Positions 24,365-33,312 are shown, numbered from the stretch's first letter. The stretch is 42,518 nt of DNA from an uncultured Clostridia bacterium (GCA_937892655.1 CALBJC010000101.1:1-42518); one strand, 5' to 3'. The notes: generated by a model from the sequence alone, not told the origin. Numbers and translations are program-made.

Positions 24365-25750
24365 TCAAAGCTGAGGAAGATTTCCGCCGCCCTTGCCCTG
24401 AAGCTTGTCGAAATTCATGCCGGCGAGCTGTTTTCTTGCCTTACGCAGAGACATCTTGTTGTTTTTGCCTGTAAATCGCTTCATCATCTGCTGCATCTGA
24501 TCGAACTGCTTGAGAAGTCTGTTTACATCTTCGACCTTTGTACCGGATCCCTTTGCGATACGTTTTTTGCGTGAGGGATTGATAATTGAAGGCTTAGCAC
24601 GTTCTGCGAGAGTCATCGAGGTGATGATCGCTTCGATTCTGTCAAGCTGTTTTTCGTCGATATCCGCGTCTTTGATCTTATCGCCGACTCCGGGGAGCAT
24701 TCCGAGGATAGACTTCATTGAGCCGAGTCTCTTGATCTGCTTCATCTGGCTGAGGAGGTCGTCCATATCGAACTTGTTCTCCTGCAGTTTCTTGGTAAGC
24801 TTTTCAGCTTCCTTCTGGGACATAACGTTTTCGGCTTTTTCAATAAGGGTAAGAACATCGCCCATACCGAGGATTCTTGAAGCCATACGCTCAGGGTGGA
24901 ACTGCTCGAAATCGTCAAGTTTTTCGCCCATACCGACGTATTTGATAGGCTTTCCGGTAACGGAGAGAACGGACAGAGCCGCACCGCCTCTTGTATCAGA
25001 GTCGAGCTTCGACATAAGAACGCTGGTGATTCCAACTGCCTCATCGAATGCCTTGGCAACGTTTACGGCGTCCTGACCGGTCATAGCGTCAACAACGAGC
25101 ATAATTTCATCGGGCTGAGTAAGTTCCTTTATATTCACAAGCTCATCCATAAGCTTTTCGTCGATATGGAGACGACCGGCGGTGTCGATGATAAGGATAT
25201 CGTGACCGTAGTCCTTAGCATGGGCGAGAGCCTGTTTTGCGATGATTACGGGATCGATCTGTCCCATTTCAAAGACGGGTACATCTGCCTTCTGGCCTAC
25301 TACCTGAAGCTGATTTATAGCCGCAGGACGGTAGATATCGCAGGCTGCGAGAAGCGGACGATGACCTTCTTTTTTGAGGAGCTTTGCGAGCTTTGCAGAA
25401 TGAGTTGTTTTTCCCGAACCCTGAAGACCGCACATCATGATAACCGTAGGCGGCTTAGAGGAGAAATTAATTCTTGCGTTGCTGTCTCCCATGAGGGAGC
25501 AGAGTTCTTCATTTACTATTTTGATAACCTGCTGGGCGGGTGTTAGGCTTGAAAGAACCTCCTCACCGACAGCACGTTCTGTAACCTTCTTTACGAATTC
25601 CTTAACTACCTTGTAGCTTACATCAGCTTCAAGGAGGGCGAGGCGTACCTCACGCATAGCCTCCTTAACGTCGCTTTCGCTGAGCTTTCCTCTTGATTTC
25701 AGTTTTTTAAAGACGCCGTTGAGCTTTTCTGAAAGTCCTTCAAATGCCAT
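24365..25750 (-). CDS. ffh: Signal recognition particle protein Ffh (SRP54)
   Basis: GTPase that binds signal peptides and 4.5S RNA and docks nascent membrane and secretory proteins at FtsY. The 461-residue protein has the N domain (1-90), the GTPase P loop GLQGSGKTTHSAKLAK near residue 108, DTAGRLHIDEKLM near 190, SKLDSDTRGGA near 247 (commonly TKLDGDTRGGA), and the Met-rich M domain with GSMKSILGMLPG and the RNA-binding SRKKRIAKGSGT. Preceded by ylxM after 14 bases. Confidence 0.97.
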   Translation of the reverse strand: MAFEGLSEKLNGVFKKLKSRGKLSESDVKEAMREVRLALLEADVSYKVVKEFVKKVTERAVGEEVLSSLTPAQQVIKIVNEELCSLMGDSNARINFSSKPPTVIMMCGLQGSGKTTHSAKLAKLLKKEGHRPLLAACDIYRPAAINQLQVVGQKADVPVFEMGQIDPVIIAKQALAHAKDYGHDILIIDTAGRLHIDEKLMDELVNIKELTQPDEIMLVVDAMTGQDAVNVAKAFDEAVGITSVLMSKLDSDTRGGAALSVLSVTGKPIKYVGMGEKLDDFEQFHPERMASRILGMGDVLTLIEKAENVMSQKEAEKLTKKLQENKFDMDDLLSQMKQIKRLGSMKSILGMLPGVGDKIKDADIDEKQLDRIEAIITSMTLAERAKPSIINPSRKKRIAKGSGTKVEDVNRLLKQFDQMQQMMKRFTGKNNKMSLRKARKQLAGMNFDKLQGKGGGNLPQL

Positions 25751-25764
25751 GCTTATCTCCCCTT

Positions 25765-26100
25765 TTAAAGAAGCTCCATTCCTTTGCTGATCTCTTCGAT
25801 GAGAGATTGCCGGAGCTGTAAATTTTCTATATTATCTGCAAGAGCCGTGATATTTCCGAAGCAGTCTCTCATTTTGCCGAGTCTTGCGGCAAAGCCGAGC
25901 TTTTCCTCGTAGTTGAGAAGAATACCTTCGGTACGTTTTATAAGGCTGAGAACCGCCTGTCGTGTGATTCCCATAGGATTGCCGATTTCTGCGAGCGACA
26001 GATCCTCACAGTAGTAAAGCTCCATAACGTTTCTCTGGTGATCGGTAAGAAGATCGCCGTAGCAGTCGAGGAGCAGAACGAATTGAAGTTCCTTAGCCAT
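25765..26100 (-). CDS. ylxM: YlxM family putative helix-turn-helix SRP-operon protein
   Basis: A 111-residue UPF0122 protein with a sigma-70 region-4-like helix-turn-helix: LLTDHQRNVMELYYCEDLSLAEIG, then ITRQAVLSLIKRTEGILLNYEEKLG. It is consistently the first gene before ffh in Firmicutes and is thought to bind SRP components. The ATG at 26100 is chosen over a GTG two codons upstream because GAGGT lies 8 bases before it. Confidence 0.93.
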   Translation of the reverse strand: MAKELQFVLLLDCYGDLLTDHQRNVMELYYCEDLSLAEIGNPMGITRQAVLSLIKRTEGILLNYEEKLGFAARLGKMRDCFGNITALADNIENLQLRQSLIEEISKGMELL

Positions 26101-26141
26101 AATCACGGACCTCGCTGGTGTAATCTAAAAATACTTTACAC

Positions 26142-26170
26142 ATTTTATCACATAACTTCCTGTTTGTCAA
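26142..26170 (-). promoter_or_regulatory. Promoter of the ylxM-ffh-rpsP operon
   Basis: On the minus strand TTGACA (26170-26165), 17-base spacer, TAAAAT (26147-26142), with TGTG before the -10. A near-consensus housekeeping promoter about 42 bases upstream of ylxM. Confidence 0.88.
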
Positions 26171-26285
26171 GGGGGATAAGGACGAAAAATTCATATATGT
26201 AAACAATTACAAATAGCTGTTGCAATCACTATTCGGATTTGTTGATTTTTTCTCGTATCGCCGCCGGACTTGCTTCGGGCAGTGC

Positions 26286-26314
26286 TTGCATATAATAAAA
26301 AAGTGTGATATAAT
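26286..26314 (+). promoter_or_regulatory. Promoter of the GH95-GH26 operon
   Basis: TTGCAT, 17-base spacer, TATAAT at 26309-26314, with the GH95 ATG about 43 bases downstream. The gap between it and the ylxM promoter (26171-26285) shows no operator that I recognise. Confidence 0.72.
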
Positions 26315-26356
26315 ATGGATAATTACTTATAAGGGAAAAAGAAAGGGGCATTATTT

Positions 26357-28666
26357 ATGAACAGAGAAACCGTTCTCAGGTACAACGCACCGGCAGAGAG
26401 CTTCAACAGCGCACTTCCAGTCGGAAATGGAAGAATCGGCGGAATGATCTTCGGCGGAGCCGCTGACGAGCTTATACGCCTCAATGAGGATTCCTTCTGG
26501 TCTGGTAGTCTGCGTCACAGAATCAATCCCGATTCTCAGGAGGGACTTGAGGAAGTCCGCACGCTCCTTAAGGAAGGGAATATTCCCGAAGCTGAAAAGA
26601 TTTCCTTTGAAAAGCTTCAGGGTGTGACTCCGGAAATGCGTCGTTATCTTCCTCTGGGCGATCTCAGGCTGAATATGGATATCTCCGGCAGACCGAAGGA
26701 TTATCATCGCAGTCTTGATCTTGAAAGTGCCTGTACAGAGGTAAGCTTCAGTGCAGACGAAGTGAGCTTTGCAAGAACGGTATTTGTTTCTGCTCCGGAC
26801 AATGTAATGGTTATAAAGGTAAGTGCGGATTCTCCGGCTTCCGTAAGCCTTGAATGTTCAATAGAGGGACGTGACGACAACTATGACGACAATCGTCCTT
26901 GCGGCGAAAATATGATCCTTTATACAGGCGGAAACAGCGGTATATCATTTGCCGCAGTTCTCGGTGCAAAGGCATCTGGAGGAACTGTAAGAACAGTCGG
27001 CGGAAGGATTTCCGTAAGGAATGCCGACGAGGTAATGCTGATTCTCTCCGTGAGAACGAGCTTCTACGGAAAGCACTATACAGAATCTGCCGTGGTTGAC
27101 GCTGAAATGGCTCTCCAGTGCGAATGGGATGAGCTTCACTACCGTCATGTGTGCGACTACCGTGATCTTTTCGACCGTACTTCCCTTGAACTCAACGACA
27201 ACAGCGACGCTTCCGTTGCAGATATGACTACTGATGAACGTCTTGAACGTCTTAAGGGAGACGAGCTTGACAGCAGGGAATGTCAGCGTCTTATCCACGA
27301 CAACAAGCTGATAGAGCTTTACTTCAATTACGGCAGATACCTGATAATATCGGCGAGCCGTCCCGGAACACAGCCCATGAATCTTCAGGGTATCTGGAAC
27401 GAGGATATGCACCCTATCTGGGGAAGCCGCTATACAGTAAACGTTAATACGCAGATGAACTACTGGTGTGCAGAAAGCTGCAATCTGCCGGAATGTCACC
27501 TTCCCCTTTTCGATCTTGCCGAACGTGTATGCGAAAACGGCAGAACAGCCGCAAAGGAGATGTACGGCATATCAAAGGGCTTTGTGTGCCATCATAATAC
27601 CGATATATGGGGCGACTGTGCTCCTGCCGACCTCTGGATGCCGGCAACAATCTGGCCCACAGGCGGAGCATGGCTTGCACTGCATATTTTCGAGCATTAT
27701 GAATATACTCTTGACAGGGATTTCCTTGAAGAAAAATACCATATCCTCAAAGAGGCGGCAGAATTCTTTTCGGAATATCTCATGGAGGACGATAAGGGAC
27801 GTCTCGTGACGTGTCCTTCTGTATCGCCCGAAAATACATACATCACCGATAAGGGCGTAAAGGGAAGTCTCTGCATGGGACCTTCAATGGATTCACAGAT
27901 TATCACCGTGCTTTTCAGCAATGTTATCAGAGCTGCCGGAATTCTTGAACGTGACTTTGCTTTTGTGAAGAAGCTTAAGTCAATGCTGGAAAGAATTCCT
28001 CAGCCGCAGATCGGAAAATACGGTCAGATTCAGGAATGGGCTGAGGATTACGACGAGGCAGAGCCGGGACACAGACACGTTTCGCAGCTTTTTGCACTTC
28101 ATCCGGCGGATATTATAACTCCTCACAAAACACCGAAGCTTGCTGACGCCGCAAGAGCTACTCTTATAAGGCGACTCGTTCACGGCGGCGGACACATGGG
28201 CTGGAGCTGTGCATGGTTCGCAAATATGTGGGCAAGGCTTCATGACGGAAGAATGGTCTACGAAAATATAAAGCAGCTTCTTCTCAACTATACTAACCCC
28301 AATATGCTGAATACTCATCCGCCCTTCCAGATTGACGGAAATTTCGGCGGAGTTTCGGCAATAACCGAGGCTCTGCTCCAGAGCTGCGGTGGAGAAATCA
28401 ATCTTCTGCCCGCACTCCCTGACGAATGGAGCAGCGGAAGTGTAAAGGGCCTCCGTGCAAAGGGCGGCTTCGGAATATCAATGGAATGGAAGAACGGAAA
28501 GCTCAGCTCAGCCGAAATCACTTCCGATAACGGCGGCGAATGCCGTCTCCGTGCGAACTGCGTTGCAAGTATTCTCTGCGACGGAGAGAGCGTCGGCTCA
28601 AAGATAGAAAATGGTGTGGTCATCTTCAATACCACAGCCGGAAACACATATACTGTCAGGACTTAA
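26357..28666 (+). CDS. Glycoside hydrolase family 95 (alpha-L-fucosidase or alpha-L-galactosidase)
   Basis: A 769-residue inverting glycosidase removing terminal alpha-linked L-fucose (or L-galactose) from plant or host glycans. The GH95 active-site set is visible: N362 and N364 in VNVNTQMNYW, catalytic acid E492 in SPENTY, and D660 in FQIDGNFGG. The N-terminal beta-sandwich begins LRYNAPAESFNSALPVGNGRIGGM. No signal peptide is present, so it probably acts on imported oligosaccharides in the cytoplasm. AAAGGGG precedes the ATG. It is the first gene of a unit with the GH26 lipoprotein 11 bases on. Confidence 0.93.
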   Translation: MNRETVLRYNAPAESFNSALPVGNGRIGGMIFGGAADELIRLNEDSFWSGSLRHRINPDSQEGLEEVRTLLKEGNIPEAEKISFEKLQGVTPEMRRYLPLGDLRLNMDISGRPKDYHRSLDLESACTEVSFSADEVSFARTVFVSAPDNVMVIKVSADSPASVSLECSIEGRDDNYDDNRPCGENMILYTGGNSGISFAAVLGAKASGGTVRTVGGRISVRNADEVMLILSVRTSFYGKHYTESAVVDAEMALQCEWDELHYRHVCDYRDLFDRTSLELNDNSDASVADMTTDERLERLKGDELDSRECQRLIHDNKLIELYFNYGRYLIISASRPGTQPMNLQGIWNEDMHPIWGSRYTVNVNTQMNYWCAESCNLPECHLPLFDLAERVCENGRTAAKEMYGISKGFVCHHNTDIWGDCAPADLWMPATIWPTGGAWLALHIFEHYEYTLDRDFLEEKYHILKEAAEFFSEYLMEDDKGRLVTCPSVSPENTYITDKGVKGSLCMGPSMDSQIITVLFSNVIRAAGILERDFAFVKKLKSMLERIPQPQIGKYGQIQEWAEDYDEAEPGHRHVSQLFALHPADIITPHKTPKLADAARATLIRRLVHGGGHMGWSCAWFANMWARLHDGRMVYENIKQLLLNYTNPNMLNTHPPFQIDGNFGGVSAITEALLQSCGGEINLLPALPDEWSSGSVKGLRAKGGFGISMEWKNGKLSSAEITSDNGGECRLRANCVASILCDGESVGSKIENGVVIFNTTAGNTYTVRT

Positions 28667-28677
28667 GGAGAAGTCAG

Positions 28678-30423
28678 ATGAATATAAAGAAATATGCGGC
28701 TTTTGCGGCGGCGATGCTCATGGCAGCATCGACCGTCTGCGGATGCAGCAAAAAAAAGAAGAAATCCGATTCAGCAAAGGACGCTCCGGTGTCGGTTGTC
28801 GAGGTTGAAACCACAACAGAAGCACCGACGCAGGCTCCCACTGAGGTGGAGACTTTTCCGGATTATCCCGTTGCTGTTCCGGAGATAAAGAAGCAGGATA
28901 CAGGCGACTTTTATGAAGCGGAAAACGCTGATTTCCCGAAGGCACTCAGGGTGGAGAGCAATAAGGATAATTTCAGCGGCGAGGGATATGTCACGGGATT
29001 TCCCACCGGCGGAGGTGCGTCTGTAACATTCAGCGTGGAAGCTCCGAGCAATCAGCACTATGATCTCTCTTTCAATATAGCCTCGCAGAGAGAAACGGAA
29101 TGTAAGCTCTCCCTGAACGGAAAGCAGCTTACGACCTTTAAAACTGTCAAGGGTGGAAAATTCAATCAGATTACTGTTCACGGAGTATTCCTCGTAAAGG
29201 GAAGGTCTGAAATATTCATAAGTCCGTCAGACGGAAATATCTGCCTTGATTACCTCAAGCTCACTGACAGTGCTTCTCTGGGCGATATAAGTTACGAGGC
29301 AGACGGCGATATCTCCAACGAGAACGCCGGAGAAGCCGCACAGGAGCTTATGAATCTTATTTCAGGCTGCTATGGAAAATACATCATTACCGGTCAGTAT
29401 GCCGCAGATTCCGACAACTCCGAGCTTGACCTCATTTACAGGACAACCGGAAAATATCCCGTAATACGCTTTTCCAACCTCACTGTCCCAAGAGGCTCCT
29501 ACGACGACAGCCACAAGGATATCGAAGCGTGTGCCGACTGGTACAGAAACGGCGGAATTCCCTGCGTAAGCTGGTACTGGAATTCCCCGTCTGAAAAAAG
29601 CTCGTTCAGGACTGATGAGACTGATTTCAGCCTTACCGACGCTATGACAGAGCTTGATATTGCAATGCTCTCTCAGGAGGAAATCAGAGGTCTTTACGGT
29701 GAGGGAAATATTTCCGGAGAATGTTACAGCATTATCCTCGATATCGACAGCATGGCAGGACAGCTTACATCGCTGAAAAACAAGGGAATCCCCGTTCTGT
29801 GGAGACCTCTCCCCGAAGGCAGCGGCGACTGGTACTGGTGGGGAGCATCCGGCGAGGACGCCTACAAATGGCTGTGGAATTTGCTGTATACAAGGCTTAC
29901 CGGCTACTTTGAGCTTGATAATCTTATATGGATATGGAATGGTCAAAGCAAGGGGACTCTCGTGGACGAATCCACATTCGATATCGCCGCTGTTGATATC
30001 TACCACAACGGCGAAAAGGATTACGGCAGTACCTACTACGAAAATTTTGCGGCTGTCCAGAAGTTTGCCGGAAGCAAGAAGCCGATAGCTCTCAGCGAAT
30101 GCGGAAGTGTTCCGGATATTGACAGTGCTTACAGGGATAACGCTTTGTGGTCGTTCTTCGGACTGTGGTTCGGCGAATATATCGAGGACGAAAACGGTGG
30201 ATATTCGGAGAAATACACAAGCCGTGACAGGCTTATAAAGACATACAATTCCGAGGGTGCACTCACTCTGGACGAATTCACAAAGCTTCGGGATGAAGAG
30301 GAAATTCCGGAGATAACCGTGCAGACGGAAAAGGTTACTGAAACAGCTTCGGCGGAGATTTCCACACATACGGAAACTGTCTCGCAGACGGAAGCTTTCA
30401 CACAGACCGGAACGGAGGGATGA
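28678..30423 (+). CDS. GH26 mannanase-like lipoprotein with CBM35-like module
   Basis: A 581-residue surface lipoprotein. Domains: signal peptide with lipobox STVCGC (lipidated Cys near residue 20-22), a Lys/Thr/Glu-rich linker, a CBM35-like module beginning FYEAENADFP (about 78-200), then a GH26 catalytic domain (about 220-545) and a Thr-rich tail. Acid/base E380 and nucleophile E474 (IALSECG) are both in place, with WYWWGASGEDAYKWLW and NLIWIWNG as in beta-mannanases. The residue before the acid/base is proline (RPLPEGSG) where family members I recall have histidine. The ATG at 28678 follows AAGGAG by 7 bases. It likely trims mannan or a related beta-glycan outside the cell. Confidence 0.9.
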   Translation: MNIKKYAAFAAAMLMAASTVCGCSKKKKKSDSAKDAPVSVVEVETTTEAPTQAPTEVETFPDYPVAVPEIKKQDTGDFYEAENADFPKALRVESNKDNFSGEGYVTGFPTGGGASVTFSVEAPSNQHYDLSFNIASQRETECKLSLNGKQLTTFKTVKGGKFNQITVHGVFLVKGRSEIFISPSDGNICLDYLKLTDSASLGDISYEADGDISNENAGEAAQELMNLISGCYGKYIITGQYAADSDNSELDLIYRTTGKYPVIRFSNLTVPRGSYDDSHKDIEACADWYRNGGIPCVSWYWNSPSEKSSFRTDETDFSLTDAMTELDIAMLSQEEIRGLYGEGNISGECYSIILDIDSMAGQLTSLKNKGIPVLWRPLPEGSGDWYWWGASGEDAYKWLWNLLYTRLTGYFELDNLIWIWNGQSKGTLVDESTFDIAAVDIYHNGEKDYGSTYYENFAAVQKFAGSKKPIALSECGSVPDIDSAYRDNALWSFFGLWFGEYIEDENGGYSEKYTSRDRLIKTYNSEGALTLDEFTKLRDEEEIPEITVQTEKVTETASAEISTHTETVSQTEAFTQTGTEG

Positions 30424-30426
30424 TAT

Positions 30427-31740
30427 ATGTATACCGACAACAGTCTGAAACGTCAGCCGACTGCCGCACAGACGGCTGTACTGGATAAAATGACAGCTGA
30501 GGTACGCAGTTCTCATAACAGTGCTGTAAGCTTCAGGATGCAGGATGTTCTCGTCATGACTCCTTTTTCAGAGGATTACGATCTCTTTCTGTTCATGGAG
30601 GATGATTACGCTTCCTTTAAAACGGGAAAGAAATCCTTCACAGAGCTGCGTCTTGCGGCTCAGGAGGCGGCACTGAAAAAATGCGAGGTGTATCCTCGTG
30701 TGACGCTGGAGCTTATTTACGATATTTTTGAAAAGCTCAGCGGAATAAGTCCTTCCGGAAAAGAACAGCTTATGCGGCGTGAATGTGAACTCATTGAGTA
30801 CTTTTCATTTCCGAGGCAATGCGGAAAAACTCTTTTCCGTGAAGCCAAGGCACAGGGCAAGCGTACAATAATATTTTCCGAGTCGGTCTATCCGTCGGAT
30901 GTTGTGAAGAATATTCTTGAAAAATGCGGATATGGTTCTTATGACGGTCTTGTGATAGTTTCTGAGATAAAAAAATGCACCGCAGAAAGCTGGTACGATG
31001 CCGTTCTTGCAAAAGCGGGAGTATCTGCCGATAAGCTTCTCCACATCGGAAGCAGTGTTGCGTATGATATTGAACTTCCTATTGTAAAGGGTGCAAAGGC
31101 TCTGCTTCTTGCTCCGGCGATACAGCTCATGGAAAAATCCGGCAGGATTCTGGGGTACATCCGGAAAAAGCATTTTTACAGCTACGACAGCACGAAATAT
31201 CTTACTCTCCACTGCGTTCTGGGACTTTATGCGGCATACGGCTTTGATTTACCACAGAACAGAGAGGCTCTCAGCGATTTCTGCGGCGATCCGTGTCTGA
31301 TAGGCTTTCTCGGAGCCGGAGCAGCGTCGCTCGAACAGGCTAATCCGGCAAAAAAGTATAAAATGCGTCCGGTTATTGCAGAAGCTCTTACGCATGATGA
31401 AAAATTCCTTGACGGACTTGACGACTTTAACAAAATGCTGGAGGATCACTTCGGAAGTAATCTTGAAAAATACGGCAGTGAAGGCTGCAGCGGCTTTCTT
31501 GACTTCCTTGATGAATGCTGTGCTTCGGCTGACAGAAAATTTTTTGTTCCGTATATGTCGACATCAGCCCTGAAAACATGGGCTTCATCCGTGAAGGAAC
31601 CTGAAATAGTGCCGTTTTCCGGCAGAAATCATAAAGAAAGCTCACTGAATCGTCTCGCAGACAAAATGTTTCCACCCGGAACAAAAGTCCGCAATATAGC
31701 AGACGGAATTCTTGCAAAGGGGCACAAAAAGAGCAGATAA
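30427..31740 (+). CDS. HAD-like protein with degenerate active site (COG5610-like)
   Basis: A 437-residue protein resembling the HAD-superfamily proteins found beside glycosyltransferase genes. The fold cues remain: AVSFRMQDVLVMTPF ahead of a helical cap, RTIIFSESVYPSDVV, and LLHIGSSVAYDIELP. The catalytic residues do not. Motif I, usually FDIFDTL, is FRMQDVL with the nucleophile Asp replaced by Arg37; the motif II aspartate is Glu; motif IV, usually HIGDN, is HIGSS. It is therefore probably not a phosphatase. The C-terminal ~190 residues are unassigned. Its ribosome-binding site GGAGGG lies inside the end of the GH26 gene, so it is translated with it. Confidence 0.75.
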   Translation: MYTDNSLKRQPTAAQTAVLDKMTAEVRSSHNSAVSFRMQDVLVMTPFSEDYDLFLFMEDDYASFKTGKKSFTELRLAAQEAALKKCEVYPRVTLELIYDIFEKLSGISPSGKEQLMRRECELIEYFSFPRQCGKTLFREAKAQGKRTIIFSESVYPSDVVKNILEKCGYGSYDGLVIVSEIKKCTAESWYDAVLAKAGVSADKLLHIGSSVAYDIELPIVKGAKALLLAPAIQLMEKSGRILGYIRKKHFYSYDSTKYLTLHCVLGLYAAYGFDLPQNREALSDFCGDPCLIGFLGAGAASLEQANPAKKYKMRPVIAEALTHDEKFLDGLDDFNKMLEDHFGSNLEKYGSEGCSGFLDFLDECCASADRKFFVPYMSTSALKTWASSVKEPEIVPFSGRNHKESSLNRLADKMFPPGTKVRNIADGILAKGHKKSR

Positions 31741-31925
31741 CCGCAGAAATCCCCTTTTTATACATCTTCCGGAGCAGAAGTGCTTTTTCGCCGGATATCT
31801 CCCGAACATTAGCCATTCTGATAAAATATTCCGTTGCGCCGCCAATGTTACATATGATATGATAATAGCAGGACAGAAAAAAGTAATTCTGGCACTATAT
31901 ATGTATAACATGGAGGACTTGAATA

Positions 31926-32702
31926 ATGAATGGTAAGGTAAAGGTACTTATTGGCGATGACTCGGCTGAAACAGGTGTAAGCACGGCGAACAAGCTTCGT
32001 GAGCGTGGGATGTACGCTTACACACGAAGAAAGGATTGCGGTATCATCCTTGAATCTATTAAAAAGGATCCGCCGGATGTTGCCGTGCTCGACATCAGTG
32101 CACAGAACGGAGATGTTGTAACTATAATGAAAAGAGTGAGGGAGCTTGGAGTAAAGTTTCCGGTATTCATTATAACATCATCCTGTGACAACGAATTCAT
32201 TGAGCGTCAGGTGATGGATAACGGAGCTTCAAAGTTTCTGCTGAAGCCCTACGATGCAGATGATCTCTGTGCCGCTATAAATTCGGCTCTCGGCGACAAC
32301 GCAAGCAGTCTCAGTGATGATATGGAAATTGTTGTTACGGATATAATCCACCAGCTTGGTGTTCCGGCACATATCAAGGGATATCACTATCTGAGAACAG
32401 CGATACTCTATTCAATTGAGAACAAGGCGCTTCTTGACAGCGTTACAAAGCAGCTTTACCCGACCGTTGCGGAGATGTACGATACCACTTCATCCCGTGT
32501 GGAGCGTGCTATCCGTCATGCCATTGAAATCGCATGGGATCGTGGAAATGTAGATACACTAAATTCCTTTTTCGGATATACGGTTGATACCGGAAAGGGC
32601 AAGCCGACCAATTCTGAATTCATAGCTCTTATCACCGACAAGCTGCGTCTGCGGTATAAATCGGCTCTGAGACAGAACTCTGAGTTCAAGGTAAAAAACT
32701 GA
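31926..32702 (+). CDS. spo0A: Spo0A-family response regulator with divergent receiver
   Basis: A 258-residue regulator: receiver (1-122), short linker, and Spo0A DNA-binding domain (about 135-255). The DNA-binding domain is strongly conserved: GVPAHIKGYHYLR, SRVERAIRHAIEIAWDRGN and GKGKPTNSEFIAL, so binding to 0A-box DNA is expected. In the receiver D11/D12, the phosphoacceptor D56, T84 and K107 are kept, but the usual IIMPHLDG loop after D56 reads ISAQNGDV. GGAGGA lies 8 bases before the ATG. It stands alone between a degenerate HAD gene and a flavin-reductase-like gene. It may be the master regulator or a paralogue; that cannot be settled from one window. Confidence 0.88.
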   Translation: MNGKVKVLIGDDSAETGVSTANKLRERGMYAYTRRKDCGIILESIKKDPPDVAVLDISAQNGDVVTIMKRVRELGVKFPVFIITSSCDNEFIERQVMDNGASKFLLKPYDADDLCAAINSALGDNASSLSDDMEIVVTDIIHQLGVPAHIKGYHYLRTAILYSIENKALLDSVTKQLYPTVAEMYDTTSSRVERAIRHAIEIAWDRGNVDTLNSFFGYTVDTGKGKPTNSEFIALITDKLRLRYKSALRQNSEFKVKN

Positions 32703-32708
32703 TATTAC

Positions 32709-32731
32709 AGGAGACACAGCCTCCTGTATAA
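32709..32731 (+). other. Hairpin between spo0A-like gene and flavin-reductase-like gene
   Basis: ACAGGAG and CTCCTGT (with flanking T and A) form an 8-base-pair stem around ACACAGC, without a T run. It lies about 25 bases before the AAGGAGG site of the next gene and could be a 3'-end stabiliser or a weak terminator. Confidence 0.45.
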
Positions 32732-32756
32732 GGTATAGTATAAGGAGGAAAATCTT

Positions 32757-33263
32757 ATGTCATTCAGAAAAATCGAAATCAGCGAATTACAGTTCAATCC
32801 ATTCACTAAAATCGGAAAGGAATGGATGCTCGTCACCGGCGGAAATATGGACAGCTTCAACACCATGACAGCTTCATGGGGACAGCTTGGCGTACTCTGG
32901 AACAGAAATGTTCTTACCTGCTATATCCGTCCCAACCGCTACACATACGAGTTCATCGAGAAGGGCGGCAGCTTTGCCGTATCGTTTTTTGGCGAGGAAT
33001 TCCGCAGTGCACTTTCGTTCTGCGGCTCTCATTCAGGAAGAGACTGTGACAAGATAAAGGAAACTGGTCTTACTCCCGTTGAAGCTGATGGCTGCGTGGC
33101 TTTCGGCGAAGCTGATCTTGTGCTTGTATGCCGCAAGCTTTACAGCTACGACATGGAGGAGTCAGGCTTCCTCACCGAAGACGGAATTCCGGCTCAGTTC
33201 TTTGGAAAGGATCCCTATCACAGAGCGTATATCTGCGAAATCACTGCTGCATACTGTAAGTAA
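32757..33263 (+). CDS. Flavin reductase-like (FMN-binding split barrel) protein
   Basis: A 168-residue cytosolic protein of the flavin reductase-like/FMN split-barrel fold. Seen: WMLVTGGNMDSFNTMTASWGQLGVLWNRNVLTCYIRP across two short adjacent blocks, TYEFIEKGGSFAVSFF, and a C-terminal HRAYICEITAAY strand. Related proteins use FMN as cofactor or substrate; the reaction here is unknown. AGGAGGAAAA precedes the ATG. Confidence 0.85.
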   Translation: MSFRKIEISELQFNPFTKIGKEWMLVTGGNMDSFNTMTASWGQLGVLWNRNVLTCYIRPNRYTYEFIEKGGSFAVSFFGEEFRSALSFCGSHSGRDCDKIKETGLTPVEADGCVAFGEADLVLVCRKLYSYDMEESGFLTEDGIPAQFFGKDPYHRAYICEITAAYCK

Positions 33264-33275
33264 ATATGTTACCCG

Positions 33276-33312
33276 AAACCTGCCTGCACCATGACTATGC
33301 AGGCAGGTTTTG
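33276..33312 (+). terminator. Terminator after the flavin-reductase-like gene
   Basis: A 13-base-pair stem (AAACCTGCCTGCA with TGCAGGCAGGTTT, loop of nine) followed by TGTGT. The T run is short, so efficiency is uncertain; the stem is strong. Confidence 0.7.

Noticed and set aside
28540..28677. Longer GH26 protein starting inside GH95
   Set aside because: It would bury the lipoprotein signal peptide; the ATG at 28678 has a good ribosome-binding site and begins the signal sequence.
29362..30516. A 384-codon open frame on the minus strand antisense to the GH26 gene
   Set aside because: It mirrors the codon bias of the GH26 gene, has no ribosome-binding site, and encodes no recognisable domain; the plus-strand protein has clear GH26 catalytic motifs.
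30427..31740. Frameshift or pseudogene explanation for the degenerate HAD protein
   Set aside because: The frame is intact over 437 codons with a good ribosome-binding site and conserved fold motifs, so substitution of active-site residues is more likely than decay.
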